Assembly (NCBI RefSeq): GCF_000960975.1
Contig: NZ_CP010803.1
Location: 2,445,944-2,509,943, forward strand
Direction of reading: 5' to 3'
Length of the DNA stretch: 64,000 nt
From: Martelella endophytica
GTDB taxonomy: Bacteria; Pseudomonadota; Alphaproteobacteria; Rhizobiales; Rhizobiaceae
The notes under the pieces were generated by a model. That model did not search any database and was not told the origin of the DNA. It worked only from the letters and a program-made list of their open reading frames with translations. The translations under genes and the position numbers were made by a program. Positions 50,287 through 58,453 of the stretch are shown one piece after another (the stretch's first letter is position 1; every line of letters begins with the position of its first letter).

Positions 50287-51213
50287 TCATCCGTAAAGTC
50301 TGTCTTGTGTGGCAGCGTCCGGCAGAGCCGGGCGGCATTCGCTGATTGCATCGGCGAGTTCGGCCATGTCATCGGCGCGCGGGCTGGAGCGCCGCCAGAC
50401 GAGACCGATCGTGCGCGCGGGCACCGGCTCTTCGAAGGGCAGGATGGTGAGTGCCGTGCGGGCCGTCTCCGCCGCAATCGCCATTTCCGGTATAAGTGTC
50501 ATGCCCATGTCGTTTGCGACCATCTGCAGCAGCGTCGTCATCGAGGTTGCACCGACATTCACGACGGTGCGTTTTGGTGCGCGCTGGCAGAGCGCCAGCG
50601 CCTGGTCGCGCAGGCAATGGCCTTCCTCCAGCAGCAGCAGCCGCTCGGCGGCGATCGAAGCGGTGGTCAGCGGCGAGGCAAGCAGGGTTCGATCGTTGCG
50701 GGCGACCGCTATGAAGAAACGGTCCTCGAACAATAAGGCCGTCGAAAGCCCGTCGCGCTCGATCGGCAGTGCCGCGATCACCGCGTCGAGCGTGCCGTCC
50801 TCGAGATCGTCGAGAAGATGGTCGGTCACCGCCTCCTTCAGCGCTACTTCCGCCGCCGGAAACCGGGTGTTGAGATAAGGCACCAGCTTCGGGATCAGAT
50901 AGGGCGCCACCGTCGGAATGAGGCCGATCGAAAGCGGTCCGGAAAGCGGGCCGCCCGCCGGCCTTGCCGCACGTTCCAGCTCCGCCATTGCGCCCAGCAC
51001 GTTGGCCGCATGGGCGAGCACCCGTTCGCCGGCTCGCGTCAGCAGAACCTTGCGGCGGGCGCGCTCGATCAGCTGTGTGCCGAGGCTCGCCTCCATCTCC
51101 ATGATCTGCGCCGACAATGCCGGCTGGCTGATGTGGACGGCCGCTGCCGCGCGGCCGAAATGGCGTTCGCGCGCCAGCGCCTCGAAATATCGCAATTGCC
51201 GAAGTGTTATCAT
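50287..51213 (-). CDS. oxyR: Hydrogen-peroxide sensor OxyR (LysR family)
   Basis: 308 residues. HTH region HFGRAAAAVHISQPALSAQIM; the two redox cysteines are Cys200 in LLEEGHCLRDQ and Cys209 in ALCQRAP, matching Cys199 and Cys208 of E. coli OxyR. It activates peroxide-defence genes when the cysteines form a disulfide. It is divergent from katA, its classical target, with an ATAG...TTAT element between the two starts. Confidence 0.95.
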   Translation of the reverse strand: MITLRQLRYFEALARERHFGRAAAAVHISQPALSAQIMEMEASLGTQLIERARRKVLLTRAGERVLAHAANVLGAMAELERAARPAGGPLSGPLSIGLIPTVAPYLIPKLVPYLNTRFPAAEVALKEAVTDHLLDDLEDGTLDAVIAALPIERDGLSTALLFEDRFFIAVARNDRTLLASPLTTASIAAERLLLLEEGHCLRDQALALCQRAPKRTVVNVGATSMTTLLQMVANDMGMTLIPEMAIAAETARTALTILPFEEPVPARTIGLVWRRSSPRADDMAELADAISECRPALPDAATQDRLYG

Positions 51214-51230
51214 GATAGGTAAATCTTATC
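51214..51230. promoter_or_regulatory. Candidate OxyR site between oxyR and katA
   Basis: GATAGGTAAATCTTATC. It contains ATAG-N7-TTAT, close to the OxyR ATAG-N7-CTAT half, immediately upstream of the oxyR ATG. Confidence 0.5.
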
Positions 51231-51305
51231 GTAATTACAGGAAATCACAATTGGAAATTATGGGAGCCGCGTGGGATAGTTTGGAAGATTTCCAAGGAGG
51301 AAGCC

Positions 51306-52802
51306 ATGAGCGACAAACCGACCCTGACGACAACTGCCGGCGCACCGCTGCCGGACAACCAGAACTCGATCACCGCCGGCCCGCGCGGCGGCGTGATGAT
51401 CCAGGATTACCAGCTGATCGAGAAGCTGGCCCACCAGAACCGCGAACGCATTCCGGAACGCGTGGTCCATGCCAAGGGCTGGGGTGCGTTCGGCACGCTG
51501 AAGATCACCGGTGATATTTCGAAATACACGAAGGCCAAGTGTCTCCAGCCGGGCGCGGAAACGCCGATGCTCGCCCGCTTCTCCACTGTTGCCGGCGAAC
51601 TGGGCGCGGCCGACGCCGAGCGCGACGTGCGCGGCTTTGCGCTGAAATTCTACACCGAGGACGGCAACTGGGACCTGGTCGGCAACAACACGCCGGTGTT
51701 CTTCGTCCGCGACCCCTACAAGTTCCCGGATTTCATCCACACGCAGAAGCGCCATCCGCGCACCAACCTGCGCTCGCCGAAGGCGATGTGGGATTTCTGG
51801 TCGCTGTCGCCGGAAAGCCTGCACCAGGTGACGATCCTGATGTCCGACCGCGGCATTCCGGTCGATCCGACCTTCATGAACGGCTACGGCTCGCACACCT
51901 ATTCGTTCTGGAACGACGCAGGCGAGCGCTTCTGGGTCAAGTTCCACTTCAAGACTGAGCAGGGTCACAAGCACTACGTCAACGAAGAGGCCGAAAAGCT
52001 GATCGGCAAGAGCCGCGAGACCTATCAGGAAGCGCTGTTCGACAAGGTGGAGACCGGCCAGTATCCGCGCTGGAAGGTACAGGTTCAGATCATGCCGGAA
52101 AGCGATACCGGCAAGACGCCATATAACCCCTTCGACCTCACCAAGGTCTGGCCGCACAGTGACTATCCGCCGATCGATATCGGTGTGATGGAACTGAACC
52201 GCAATGCCGACAATTACTTCGCCGAAATCGAGCAGGCGGCGTTCTCGCCCTCCAACATCGTGCCCGGCATCTCGCATTCGCCGGACAAGATGTTGCAGGC
52301 CCGCATCTTCTCCTATGCCGATGCCCACCGCTACCGTCTCGGCACGCATTACGAGGCGTTGCCGGTCAACGCGCCGAAGTGCCCGGTCCATCACTACCAC
52401 AAGGATGGGCAGATGAACTTCTTCGGCCAGAAGACCGGTGCGACGGACGCCTATTACGAGCCCAACAGCATGGGCGGCGCGGTCGAGGACAAGTCGGCAA
52501 TGGAGCCGCCGCTCAATATCGAAGGTGCGATGGCGCGCTACAATCACCGCGAGGGCAATGATGACTTCTCGCAGCCGCGCGCATTGTTTGAACTCTTCGA
52601 TGACGGCCAGAAGTCCCGCCTGTTCGACAACATTGCTGCCGCCATGGGCGGCGTGCCTGGCGAGATCATCGAGCGCCAGCTCGCGCTGTTCAAGCAGGTT
52701 CACCCGGACTACGAAGCCGGCGTTCGCGCGGCATTGAAGGAAGCGCATGGCTATGAGGCCAATGCGATCTCGACGCCGGGAACGCAGTCAGCGGCTGAAT
52801 AG
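51306..52802 (+). CDS. katA: Monofunctional catalase
   Basis: 498 residues, small-subunit clade. Catalytic His55 in [12 protein letters not shown], the distal-site ARFSTVAGE segment, the Asn in [19 protein letters not shown] (read as its parts), and the proximal haem ligand Tyr337 in [14 protein letters not shown]. It decomposes hydrogen peroxide. The ribosome-binding site GGAGG at 51296-51300 directly follows a short TTGGAA-GAT-TTCCAA hairpin. Divergent from oxyR; terminator downstream. Confidence 0.97.
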   Translation: MSDKPTLTTTAGAPLPDNQNSITAGPRGGVMIQDYQLIEKLAHQNRERIPERVVHAKGWGAFGTLKITGDISKYTKAKCLQPGAETPMLARFSTVAGELGAADAERDVRGFALKFYTEDGNWDLVGNNTPVFFVRDPYKFPDFIHTQKRHPRTNLRSPKAMWDFWSLSPESLHQVTILMSDRGIPVDPTFMNGYGSHTYSFWNDAGERFWVKFHFKTEQGHKHYVNEEAEKLIGKSRETYQEALFDKVETGQYPRWKVQVQIMPESDTGKTPYNPFDLTKVWPHSDYPPIDIGVMELNRNADNYFAEIEQAAFSPSNIVPGISHSPDKMLQARIFSYADAHRYRLGTHYEALPVNAPKCPVHHYHKDGQMNFFGQKTGATDAYYEPNSMGGAVEDKSAMEPPLNIEGAMARYNHREGNDDFSQPRALFELFDDGQKSRLFDNIAAAMGGVPGEIIERQLALFKQVHPDYEAGVRAALKEAHGYEANAISTPGTQSAAE

Positions 52803-52824
52803 GATTTGGTTTTAAAGCTTTCCG

Positions 52825-52853
52825 AGGCCGGCGCCCATCGCGCCGGCCTTTTT
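52825..52853 (+). terminator. Intrinsic terminator after katA
   Basis: AGGCCGGCGC (52825-52834) pairs with GCGCCGGCCT (52840-52849), loop CCATC, then T-run to 52853. Directly abuts the stop codon of the convergent AraC-type gene. Confidence 0.88.
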
Positions 52854-53782
52854 CATGCGTTCTGCGCACCCTTCGCGCGCAGGGCCGCGCGCGGTGAGCA
52901 GCCCTTGATGCGCTTGAAGGCGGCGCCGAAGGCGCTTTGCGAGCCGTAGCCGAGCAGGCCGGCAACCTCCGAGACGCTTCTGCCGCGGTGGATGAGGTCT
53001 TCGGCGATCTGCATGCGCCATCGCAGGACATAATCCATCGGCGAGCGGCCGACGGCCTCGCGGAAATCCTCCGAGAACACCGTGCGCGACATGCCGGCGA
53101 TGGTTGCCAGCGCGGCGACGGTCCAGTTCTTTTCGGGGTTTGCGTGAATGGCGTCGAGTGCGGCGCCGAGACGCGGATCCGTCAGAGCACCGATCCAGTC
53201 GCTCGCCCGTCCGTCGCGTCCGGATACGTCCTCCCGCGCGGAGATGGCCCGCAGCATCTGGACCAGCAGCATATCGGCAAGGTGGCGGCGCATCATCCCC
53301 GAGCCGATATCGTTGCGGGCAAACTCGCTCTCGAGGATCTGCAGCGTCCGGCTGAGGACAGGGGCCGACGGCGCATCGGCGGGAATGACCATCAGCCGCG
53401 GCAGGGCCTCGCTGAGGAGATGCGCATGGAGCGGGCTGACGCGATATGCCCCGCCGATCATCACCACGTCGTCGCCGCCGCAACGGCCGGTATCCGACCG
53501 CGACCAGTCGATGACGCTGGTGCCATCTTCGGGAGCAAGCGCGGGGTCACTTGCCAGCACGTAGGGCGGATAGTGGGACAGCAGGAAGACATCTCCGGCG
53601 CCGAGGCGCACCGGCGGTTCGCTCTCATGCAGCATGAAGCATTCGCCGCGGAGAACGGCCGCGAACTTGATTGCATATTTCTCGGGAAACCTGAGCGACC
53701 AGTCGCCAGCGGCTTCAAACCGTGTGCAGCGGGCGGTGCGCAGATCGAGAAGATTGAAGAGAGTGCTGAGTGTATCTGACAT
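52853..53782 (-). CDS. AraC-family regulator, cupin-type N-terminus (module 1)
   Basis: 309 residues. The N-terminal half has the cupin-like sensor of the CuRo (Cupin_6) branch (AIKFAAVLRGECFMLH, GAGDVFLLSHYPPYVLA), and the C-terminus the double HTH (WTVAALATIAGMSRTVFSEDF; VSEVAGLLGYGSQSAFGAAFK). Divergent from an SDR gene. A similar AraC/SDR pair follows directly, so this is one of two consecutive modules. No operator is evident. Confidence 0.92.
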   Translation of the reverse strand: MSDTLSTLFNLLDLRTARCTRFEAAGDWSLRFPEKYAIKFAAVLRGECFMLHESEPPVRLGAGDVFLLSHYPPYVLASDPALAPEDGTSVIDWSRSDTGRCGGDDVVMIGGAYRVSPLHAHLLSEALPRLMVIPADAPSAPVLSRTLQILESEFARNDIGSGMMRRHLADMLLVQMLRAISAREDVSGRDGRASDWIGALTDPRLGAALDAIHANPEKNWTVAALATIAGMSRTVFSEDFREAVGRSPMDYVLRWRMQIAEDLIHRGRSVSEVAGLLGYGSQSAFGAAFKRIKGCSPRAALRAKGAQNA

Positions 53783-53846
53783 TTCCCGGACGAACGCTAT
53801 AGTTTTGCGGATGCATCAATATAGATCGAACGGACAATCTGGCGCT

Positions 53847-53870
53847 ATCTCCTTTTCAGAAAAAGGAGAT
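53847..53870 (+). promoter_or_regulatory. Hairpin sequestering the SDR ribosome-binding site
   Basis: ATCTCCTTTT (53847-53856) pairs perfectly with AAAAGGAGAT (53861-53870), loop CAGA. The right arm contains the Shine-Dalgarno AAGGAG, six to ten bases before the ATG at 53876. The whole SD is thus base-paired. Confidence 0.75.
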
Positions 53871-53875
53871 TCCAC

Positions 53876-54610
53876 ATGGAAAACGTAAAGGACAAGGTCA
53901 TCGCGATCACCGGTGCCAGCAGCGGCATCGGCCGGGCCACGGCCCTGTTGCTTGCCGGGGCGGGCGCACGGCTCGTTCTCGGCGCCCGCCGCCTCGAGCG
54001 GCTGCAGGTGCTTGCCGACGAGATCGCGGCGGCCGGTGGAACCGCCATCGTCTGCAGGGCAGATGTCGCCGACAAGGCCTCGGTGCAAGGGCTTGTCGAC
54101 TGTGCGATCAAGACGTTCGGGCGCCTGGATGTTCTTGTCAGCAATGCCGGTATCGGCCCGATTTCCAACCTCGACGATTTGCGGGTCGACGATTGGGAGG
54201 CGATGGTGGACGTGAACTTCAAGGGCGTGCTTTTCGGTATCGCGGCATCGCTTCCGGTGTTTCGCCGTCAGGCCAGCGGCCATTTCGTTACCGTCATATC
54301 GACGGCGGGGCTCAGGATCGTCCCGAAGCAATCGGTCTATGCAGCCACGAAGAATGCGGTTCGGACCCTGCATGAGGGGCTCAGGCAGGAGGCCGGGCCC
54401 AATCTCCGGGTCACCGGCATCTCGCCCGGCTATGTGCGTACCGAATTCGGCGATTCCATACCCGACGAGAAGCTGAGATCGCAGTTGGCAAGCGGCATGA
54501 GTATCGCCATCGCGCCCGAGGCCGTTGCCCGGTCGATCCTGTTCGCCATCGCCCAGCCGGCGGATGTCGATGTCGGCGATATCGTCATCCGTCCGACGGC
54601 GCAGGGCTGA
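53876..54610 (+). CDS. Short-chain dehydrogenase (module 1)
   Basis: 244 residues. Cofactor motif AITGASSGIGRATALLL, NAG in SNAGIGPISN, the catalytic serine region VISTAGLRI and YAATK in place of YSASK; VTGISPGYVRTEFG follows. A classical SDR of the CsgA-like type, substrate unknown. Its ribosome-binding site is inside a 10-bp hairpin. The gene is divergent from AraC (module 1) and meets AraC (module 2) tail to tail with a seven-base gap. Confidence 0.93.
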   Translation: MENVKDKVIAITGASSGIGRATALLLAGAGARLVLGARRLERLQVLADEIAAAGGTAIVCRADVADKASVQGLVDCAIKTFGRLDVLVSNAGIGPISNLDDLRVDDWEAMVDVNFKGVLFGIAASLPVFRRQASGHFVTVISTAGLRIVPKQSVYAATKNAVRTLHEGLRQEAGPNLRVTGISPGYVRTEFGDSIPDEKLRSQLASGMSIAIAPEAVARSILFAIAQPADVDVGDIVIRPTAQG

Positions 54611-54617
54611 GGCGGAA

Positions 54618-55562
54618 TCATTCCGCTGCTGCGAGCGCGCGGGCGAAATGGGCGGGGGCGACGCCGGTATGGCGGGTAAAGGCGAGGCTGAAGGCGCTGG
54701 AGGAGCCGTAGCCGACGCGTGCGGCAATATCGGCCACAGAATGCCCGCCGTTTTTCAGCATGTCGCGTGCGATCATCATCCGCCAGGTGAAAAGATAGGC
54801 CATCGGCGATACGCCGAGGGTACGGCTGAAGCGCGCGAAGAAGGACGAGCGCGAAAGGGCTGCAAGGTCGGCAAGCTCGTCCACGCTCCAGGTGCGGGCG
54901 GGATCGCGGTGCATGGCCCGGATCGCCTCGGCAAGGCGCGGGTCGCCAAGGCCGCGCAGCAGGCCGGGCGCGGCATCGGAGGCCGCGGTGGACCGAAGGG
55001 CCTCGATCAGCAGCACTTCCAGCAGCCGTTCGAGCACCACGTCGCGTGCCGGGCGCTTCGAAAGCGTTTCATCGCGCACCAGCTTGGCAAGTGCGACGAG
55101 CCGGTTGTCGCGGCGCACGACGACGACTTCCGGCAGAAGCGAAACCAGCAGCGCTGCGTCCGGCGAGCCGAATTCGCAATGGCCGACGAGATACTGGCTG
55201 TCCGGCGGCCCGTCCTGGCGGCCGACGCGCAAGGCGCCGTTGCCAAGATGAACGGGCGCGCTCAGTTCGCCCGGAGTAGGCGCTTCACCGGCGCTTGTGC
55301 TCGTGAAACCGAATGAGGATGGCACCAGTATGAAGTCGCCTTGCTCCAGCTCGATCGCCTTTCGCCCGTCCGCCTGAAAGCGGATCGCGCCCTCCAGGAT
55401 CAGGCTGTAGAAGACCTGCCCCGATTGCTCCCGCCGGATACGCCACGGACCGGCCCCGGTGACCCATTTGGAAAAGGGGGCCCGCGGCTGCAGGAATGAA
55501 ACGATATCGGCAAGGGGATCGGTCAAAACCGGACTTTCGATGATGTGAACGCGATGCTCCAT
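54618..55562 (-). CDS. AraC-family regulator, cupin-type N-terminus (module 2)
   Basis: 314 residues. Cupin-like sensor (GQVFYSLILEGAIRFQADG; ELEQGDFILVPSSFGF) and double HTH (WSVDELADLAALSRSSFFARFSRTL as separate helices; VADIAARVGYGSSSAFSLAFTRH). Organised like the AraC of module 1 but distinct in sequence. Divergent from another SDR gene. The 142 bases between the two contain no obvious palindrome. Confidence 0.92.
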   Translation of the reverse strand: MEHRVHIIESPVLTDPLADIVSFLQPRAPFSKWVTGAGPWRIRREQSGQVFYSLILEGAIRFQADGRKAIELEQGDFILVPSSFGFTSTSAGEAPTPGELSAPVHLGNGALRVGRQDGPPDSQYLVGHCEFGSPDAALLVSLLPEVVVVRRDNRLVALAKLVRDETLSKRPARDVVLERLLEVLLIEALRSTAASDAAPGLLRGLGDPRLAEAIRAMHRDPARTWSVDELADLAALSRSSFFARFSRTLGVSPMAYLFTWRMMIARDMLKNGGHSVADIAARVGYGSSSAFSLAFTRHTGVAPAHFARALAAAE

Positions 55563-55704
55563 TATGGTGCGTCCGGATGCGGCTGTCTATATTGGCAGTG
55601 TCGGCGCGGCCTTCCGGCCCGCCGTTGTCAAATCCATCCATTCGGTTCACTGCCCGCCGGCAGCCGACGCATCCGCGCCTGCCGTGCCGCGCAAAGGAGT
55701 TTTC

Positions 55705-56481
55705 ATGCAAACCGTTCTCATCACCGGCTGTTCATCGGGCTTCGGGCTTGAAACAGCAAAAACCTTTCTGAGCCGCGGATTCAAGGTTATCGCCACGATG
55801 CGCAAGCCGGATGCGAGCCTGCTGCCCGCCTCCGACAATCTGGTCCTGCTGCCTCTGGACGTCGCCGATCCGCAAAGCATCGCCAATGTGGTCGAGGCTG
55901 CCGGCCCGGTCGACATCCTTGTCAACAATGCCGGCATCGGCTGGCTCAACGCGCTCGAAGGCTCGCCGGTCGCGGTCATCCACAAGGTGTTCGAAACCAA
56001 TACGCTCGGTGTGATTGCGTTGACGCAGGCCTTTCTGCCTCAGTTTCGCGCCCGGCGCTCCGGCATGATCATCAACGTCACCTCGACGGTCACGGTCCGT
56101 CCGCTGCACCTGCTGTCGGTCTACACGGCCAGCAAGGCTGCGGTGAATGCCTTCAGCGAATGCCTGGCACTCGAACTCGCGCCGTTCAACGTTGGCGTTC
56201 GTATCGTTCTTCCCGGGCGTGCACCCGCTACGGATTTCGGCAAGAACGCCGCAGGGCTCGTGCCGGATGGGATGAACGTCCCGGAAGCCTACAAGGAGAT
56301 CGCCGATGGCGTCTTCAAGCAATGGGCCGAAGAGCCAGCGGATATGGTGACGCATCCGCAAGACGTCGCCGAAGCGGTGTTGCGGGCCGCCACGGATCCG
56401 TCGACGCCGATGCGTCTACCCGCCGGCGCCGATGCCGAGGCGAGCATGGCATCGCTTGGGGGCGAGGCGCCGCTCGCCTGA
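55705..56481 (+). CDS. Short-chain dehydrogenase (module 2)
   Basis: 258 residues from the ATG at 55705, with AAAGGAG upstream; the frame runs further back but without an SD. TGCSSGFGLETAKTFL is the cofactor motif (Phe in place of Ile, typical of the 17-beta-HSD/retinol-like branch), NNAGIGWLN, the serine in NVTSTVTVRP and the YTASK active site. Substrate unknown. Its regulator is probably the divergent AraC gene. It converges on the LysR gene. Confidence 0.92.
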   Translation: MQTVLITGCSSGFGLETAKTFLSRGFKVIATMRKPDASLLPASDNLVLLPLDVADPQSIANVVEAAGPVDILVNNAGIGWLNALEGSPVAVIHKVFETNTLGVIALTQAFLPQFRARRSGMIINVTSTVTVRPLHLLSVYTASKAAVNAFSECLALELAPFNVGVRIVLPGRAPATDFGKNAAGLVPDGMNVPEAYKEIADGVFKQWAEEPADMVTHPQDVAEAVLRAATDPSTPMRLPAGADAEASMASLGGEAPLA

Positions 56482-56489
56482 CGGCTGGC

Positions 56490-57440
56490 CTACCAGCTTG
56501 CCAGCGACTGGTTGCCGCGGCCGCGAACCTGGCGGGCGACGTGTCGTCCCTCCTCGTCCTGCAGCGGAGGCAGTTCCACGCTCGAAATATTGTCGAGCGA
56601 GGCGATGATGTGGTTGGAAAGCGCCGTGGTCAGCGAGGCCGGTGCGCCCGGGCGGCGCATCAGGCCGATCTGAACCGGCGGCAAGGGCGGAAAGCCATCG
56701 GCCTGGGTCAGCACCCGCATGCCGGTTCTGAGTGCGGATTCCGGCAGGATCGAGACGGCCATGCCGGCAAGCACCGCCGAGGCGACGACGGTCGCCGACC
56801 AGCTGGTGAACAGGATGCGGTACTCGCGGCCGACGCCCTCCAGCGCGCCGATGGCAAGCTGGCGCCAGCGGCAGTCATGCCGACCGACGGCGAGCTGTAC
56901 CGGCCTGGCGCCGGGCAGCGCGTGGTTGGCGGATGCCACCCAGCAGAGCGGCTCGGAGCGCACCACCTCAGAATCGCGCGTGCGAGGATTGTGCGTCACC
57001 AGCGCCATGTCGAGTTCGCCGCGCTTGATGCGGTCGGCCAGGTCGTTGGAATCCTCGCAGACGATATAGAGCTCGACATTCGGATGCGACTTGGCGAAGC
57101 GGCCGATGATGTCCGGCATGTAGCGATCGGCATAGTCGTCGGGCGTGCCGATGCGGAGCGAACCTTCCAGCCGGTTGTCATCGAAGGCCGCGATGGCTTC
57201 GTTGTTGAGCCGGATGATGCGGCGGGCGTAATTCAGAAGCTTGTCGCCCTCGTCGGTCAGGCGAACACCGCGGCCATCCTTGGTAAATAGCTGTTTTCCC
57301 ACGCGTTCTTCAAGCCGGCGCATCTGCATAGAGACGGCCGACTGGGTCTTGAACACCTGCTCGGCCGCGCGGGTGAACGAGCCGTTGTCGACGATCGCGA
57401 CGAAGGTCTGAAGCTGGTCGATATCCAAAGGCGCTGCCAT
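56490..57440 (-). CDS. LysR-family regulator of the LsrB/VtlR type
   Basis: 316 residues. The start MAAPLDIDQLQTFVAIVDNGSFTRAA, HTH VFKTQSAVSMQMRRLEER (parts of one domain) and the conserved RIGTPDDYADRY and RILFTSWSATVVASAVL segments match the LsrB (Sinorhizobium) / VtlR (Brucella) group, which regulates stress, LPS or small DUF1127 proteins. A DUF1127 gene is divergently placed 288 bases away, as expected. Not all of these functions are proven for this protein. Confidence 0.88.
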   Translation of the reverse strand: MAAPLDIDQLQTFVAIVDNGSFTRAAEQVFKTQSAVSMQMRRLEERVGKQLFTKDGRGVRLTDEGDKLLNYARRIIRLNNEAIAAFDDNRLEGSLRIGTPDDYADRYMPDIIGRFAKSHPNVELYIVCEDSNDLADRIKRGELDMALVTHNPRTRDSEVVRSEPLCWVASANHALPGARPVQLAVGRHDCRWRQLAIGALEGVGREYRILFTSWSATVVASAVLAGMAVSILPESALRTGMRVLTQADGFPPLPPVQIGLMRRPGAPASLTTALSNHIIASLDNISSVELPPLQDEEGRHVARQVRGRGNQSLASW

Positions 57441-57728
57441 GACACGATCTCATAACGATTGTTGATACTTGATATTAGAAACATTCGTTGGACTGATCAA
57501 TGGCAGAATACCATATTGTCAAGCATGGAAAACAGCAAAGCACTAAGTCCGGCTGAAACGACACCCTCAGGAAACGGGTGGTTGCAGCACGGACTTTCCG
57601 CTCAGATGGGTTCCTGACCGGCGCAGGCAAGCGAGGGACGCTTGTGGCCTGCATCCGGTCGTCGGAAGTGCAAGCCGCAGCGAGAGGGCCAATATCGGAG
57701 CCCGGGCGGCCGCCAGAAGGAGGCGAAC

Positions 57729-58004
57729 ATGTCCATGATCGAACGGGTTTCGGGAACCCGGACGGCAACGTCCAGCTCCCAGACGATGAGCGAAACCTTG
57801 CGCGCGGCTGCGGCCGCGACGGCCCGCTTCATCCGGAACCGCCTTGCGATCAAGCAGATGGTGCATCTTGACGATGCCTTGCTGAAAGACATTGGCCTGA
57901 CGCGTGGCGAGGTTGAGAACGCCTATATGAAGCCCGTGACGAATGATCCGATGGCTGAACTGCGGCGTGCCGCCAGCGATCGCGCAGCGCGGATGTCGCT
58001 TTGA
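57729..58004 (+). CDS. DUF1127 small protein
   Basis: 91 residues from the ATG at 57729, AGGAGG upstream. The C-terminal half holds the DUF1127 motif LDDALLKDIGLTRGEVENAY, which is a short arginine-rich regulatory domain. In Brucella and related bacteria DUF1127 genes are activated by VtlR, and the regulator's homologue lies next to this gene. It is followed by a strong terminator. Confidence 0.9.
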   Translation: MSMIERVSGTRTATSSSQTMSETLRAAAAATARFIRNRLAIKQMVHLDDALLKDIGLTRGEVENAYMKPVTNDPMAELRRAASDRAARMSL

Positions 58005-58132
58005 AATTTGCCCGCGGCCGAGCGCTGCGGGCCAAAGGCTTGGCGTGAATTCAACGGCCGCAAGTCCCAACGGCGGCCAGCGAGAAGCGTCATTTTCCCC
58101 GCAGGGTGGTTCAGCCTTCACTCTGCATTTTG

Positions 58133-58164
58133 CCCGGAAGCAGTTTCTGTTTCCGGGTTTTTTT
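58133..58164 (+). terminator. Intrinsic terminator downstream of the DUF1127 gene
   Basis: CCCGGAA (58133-58139) pairs with TTCCGGG (58151-58157), with a CAG/CTG extension toward the loop, then seven T residues. Confidence 0.85.
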
Positions 58165-58212
58165 GTGCCGTCCCGCCTTGCCTGAGCGCCAGCCACTGCA
58201 GCAGGATCACGG

Positions 58213-58425
58213 TCTTTGGCGTCGCGGATGGCACCGGTCTCGATCCTTGCCAGCGCTTCGGGCGCAAGCTACGTCCTGGCCTCGCCGGAGAAGATCGGTG
58301 CGGTCTCGTCCTTCGTCATCGCCGGGCTGGGGGATATCGACGGGGTGATCGCCACCGCAGGCGCCGAAGGGCCCATGCTGGAGCGGATTGCCGCTGCAGG
58401 CCCCTCGATCATTGAAGCCGGTTGA
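58213..58425 (+). pseudogene. Remnant of a DeoR-family regulator C-terminus
   Basis: About 69 residues reading VSILASASGASYVLASPEKIG and SSFVIAGLGDIDGVIATAGAEG, which match only the C-terminal end of DeoR-type sugar-phosphate regulators. The upstream part is missing: the terminator and unrelated sequence precede it, and no start with SD is seen. Most likely a decayed fragment. Confidence 0.55.
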
Positions 58426-58453
58426 GCCCCGCTATTCCTGTCGGGATGAGACG

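Noticed and set aside
51258..52748. Long minus-strand frame opposite katA
   Set aside because: Fully antisense to the catalase gene; no independent evidence.
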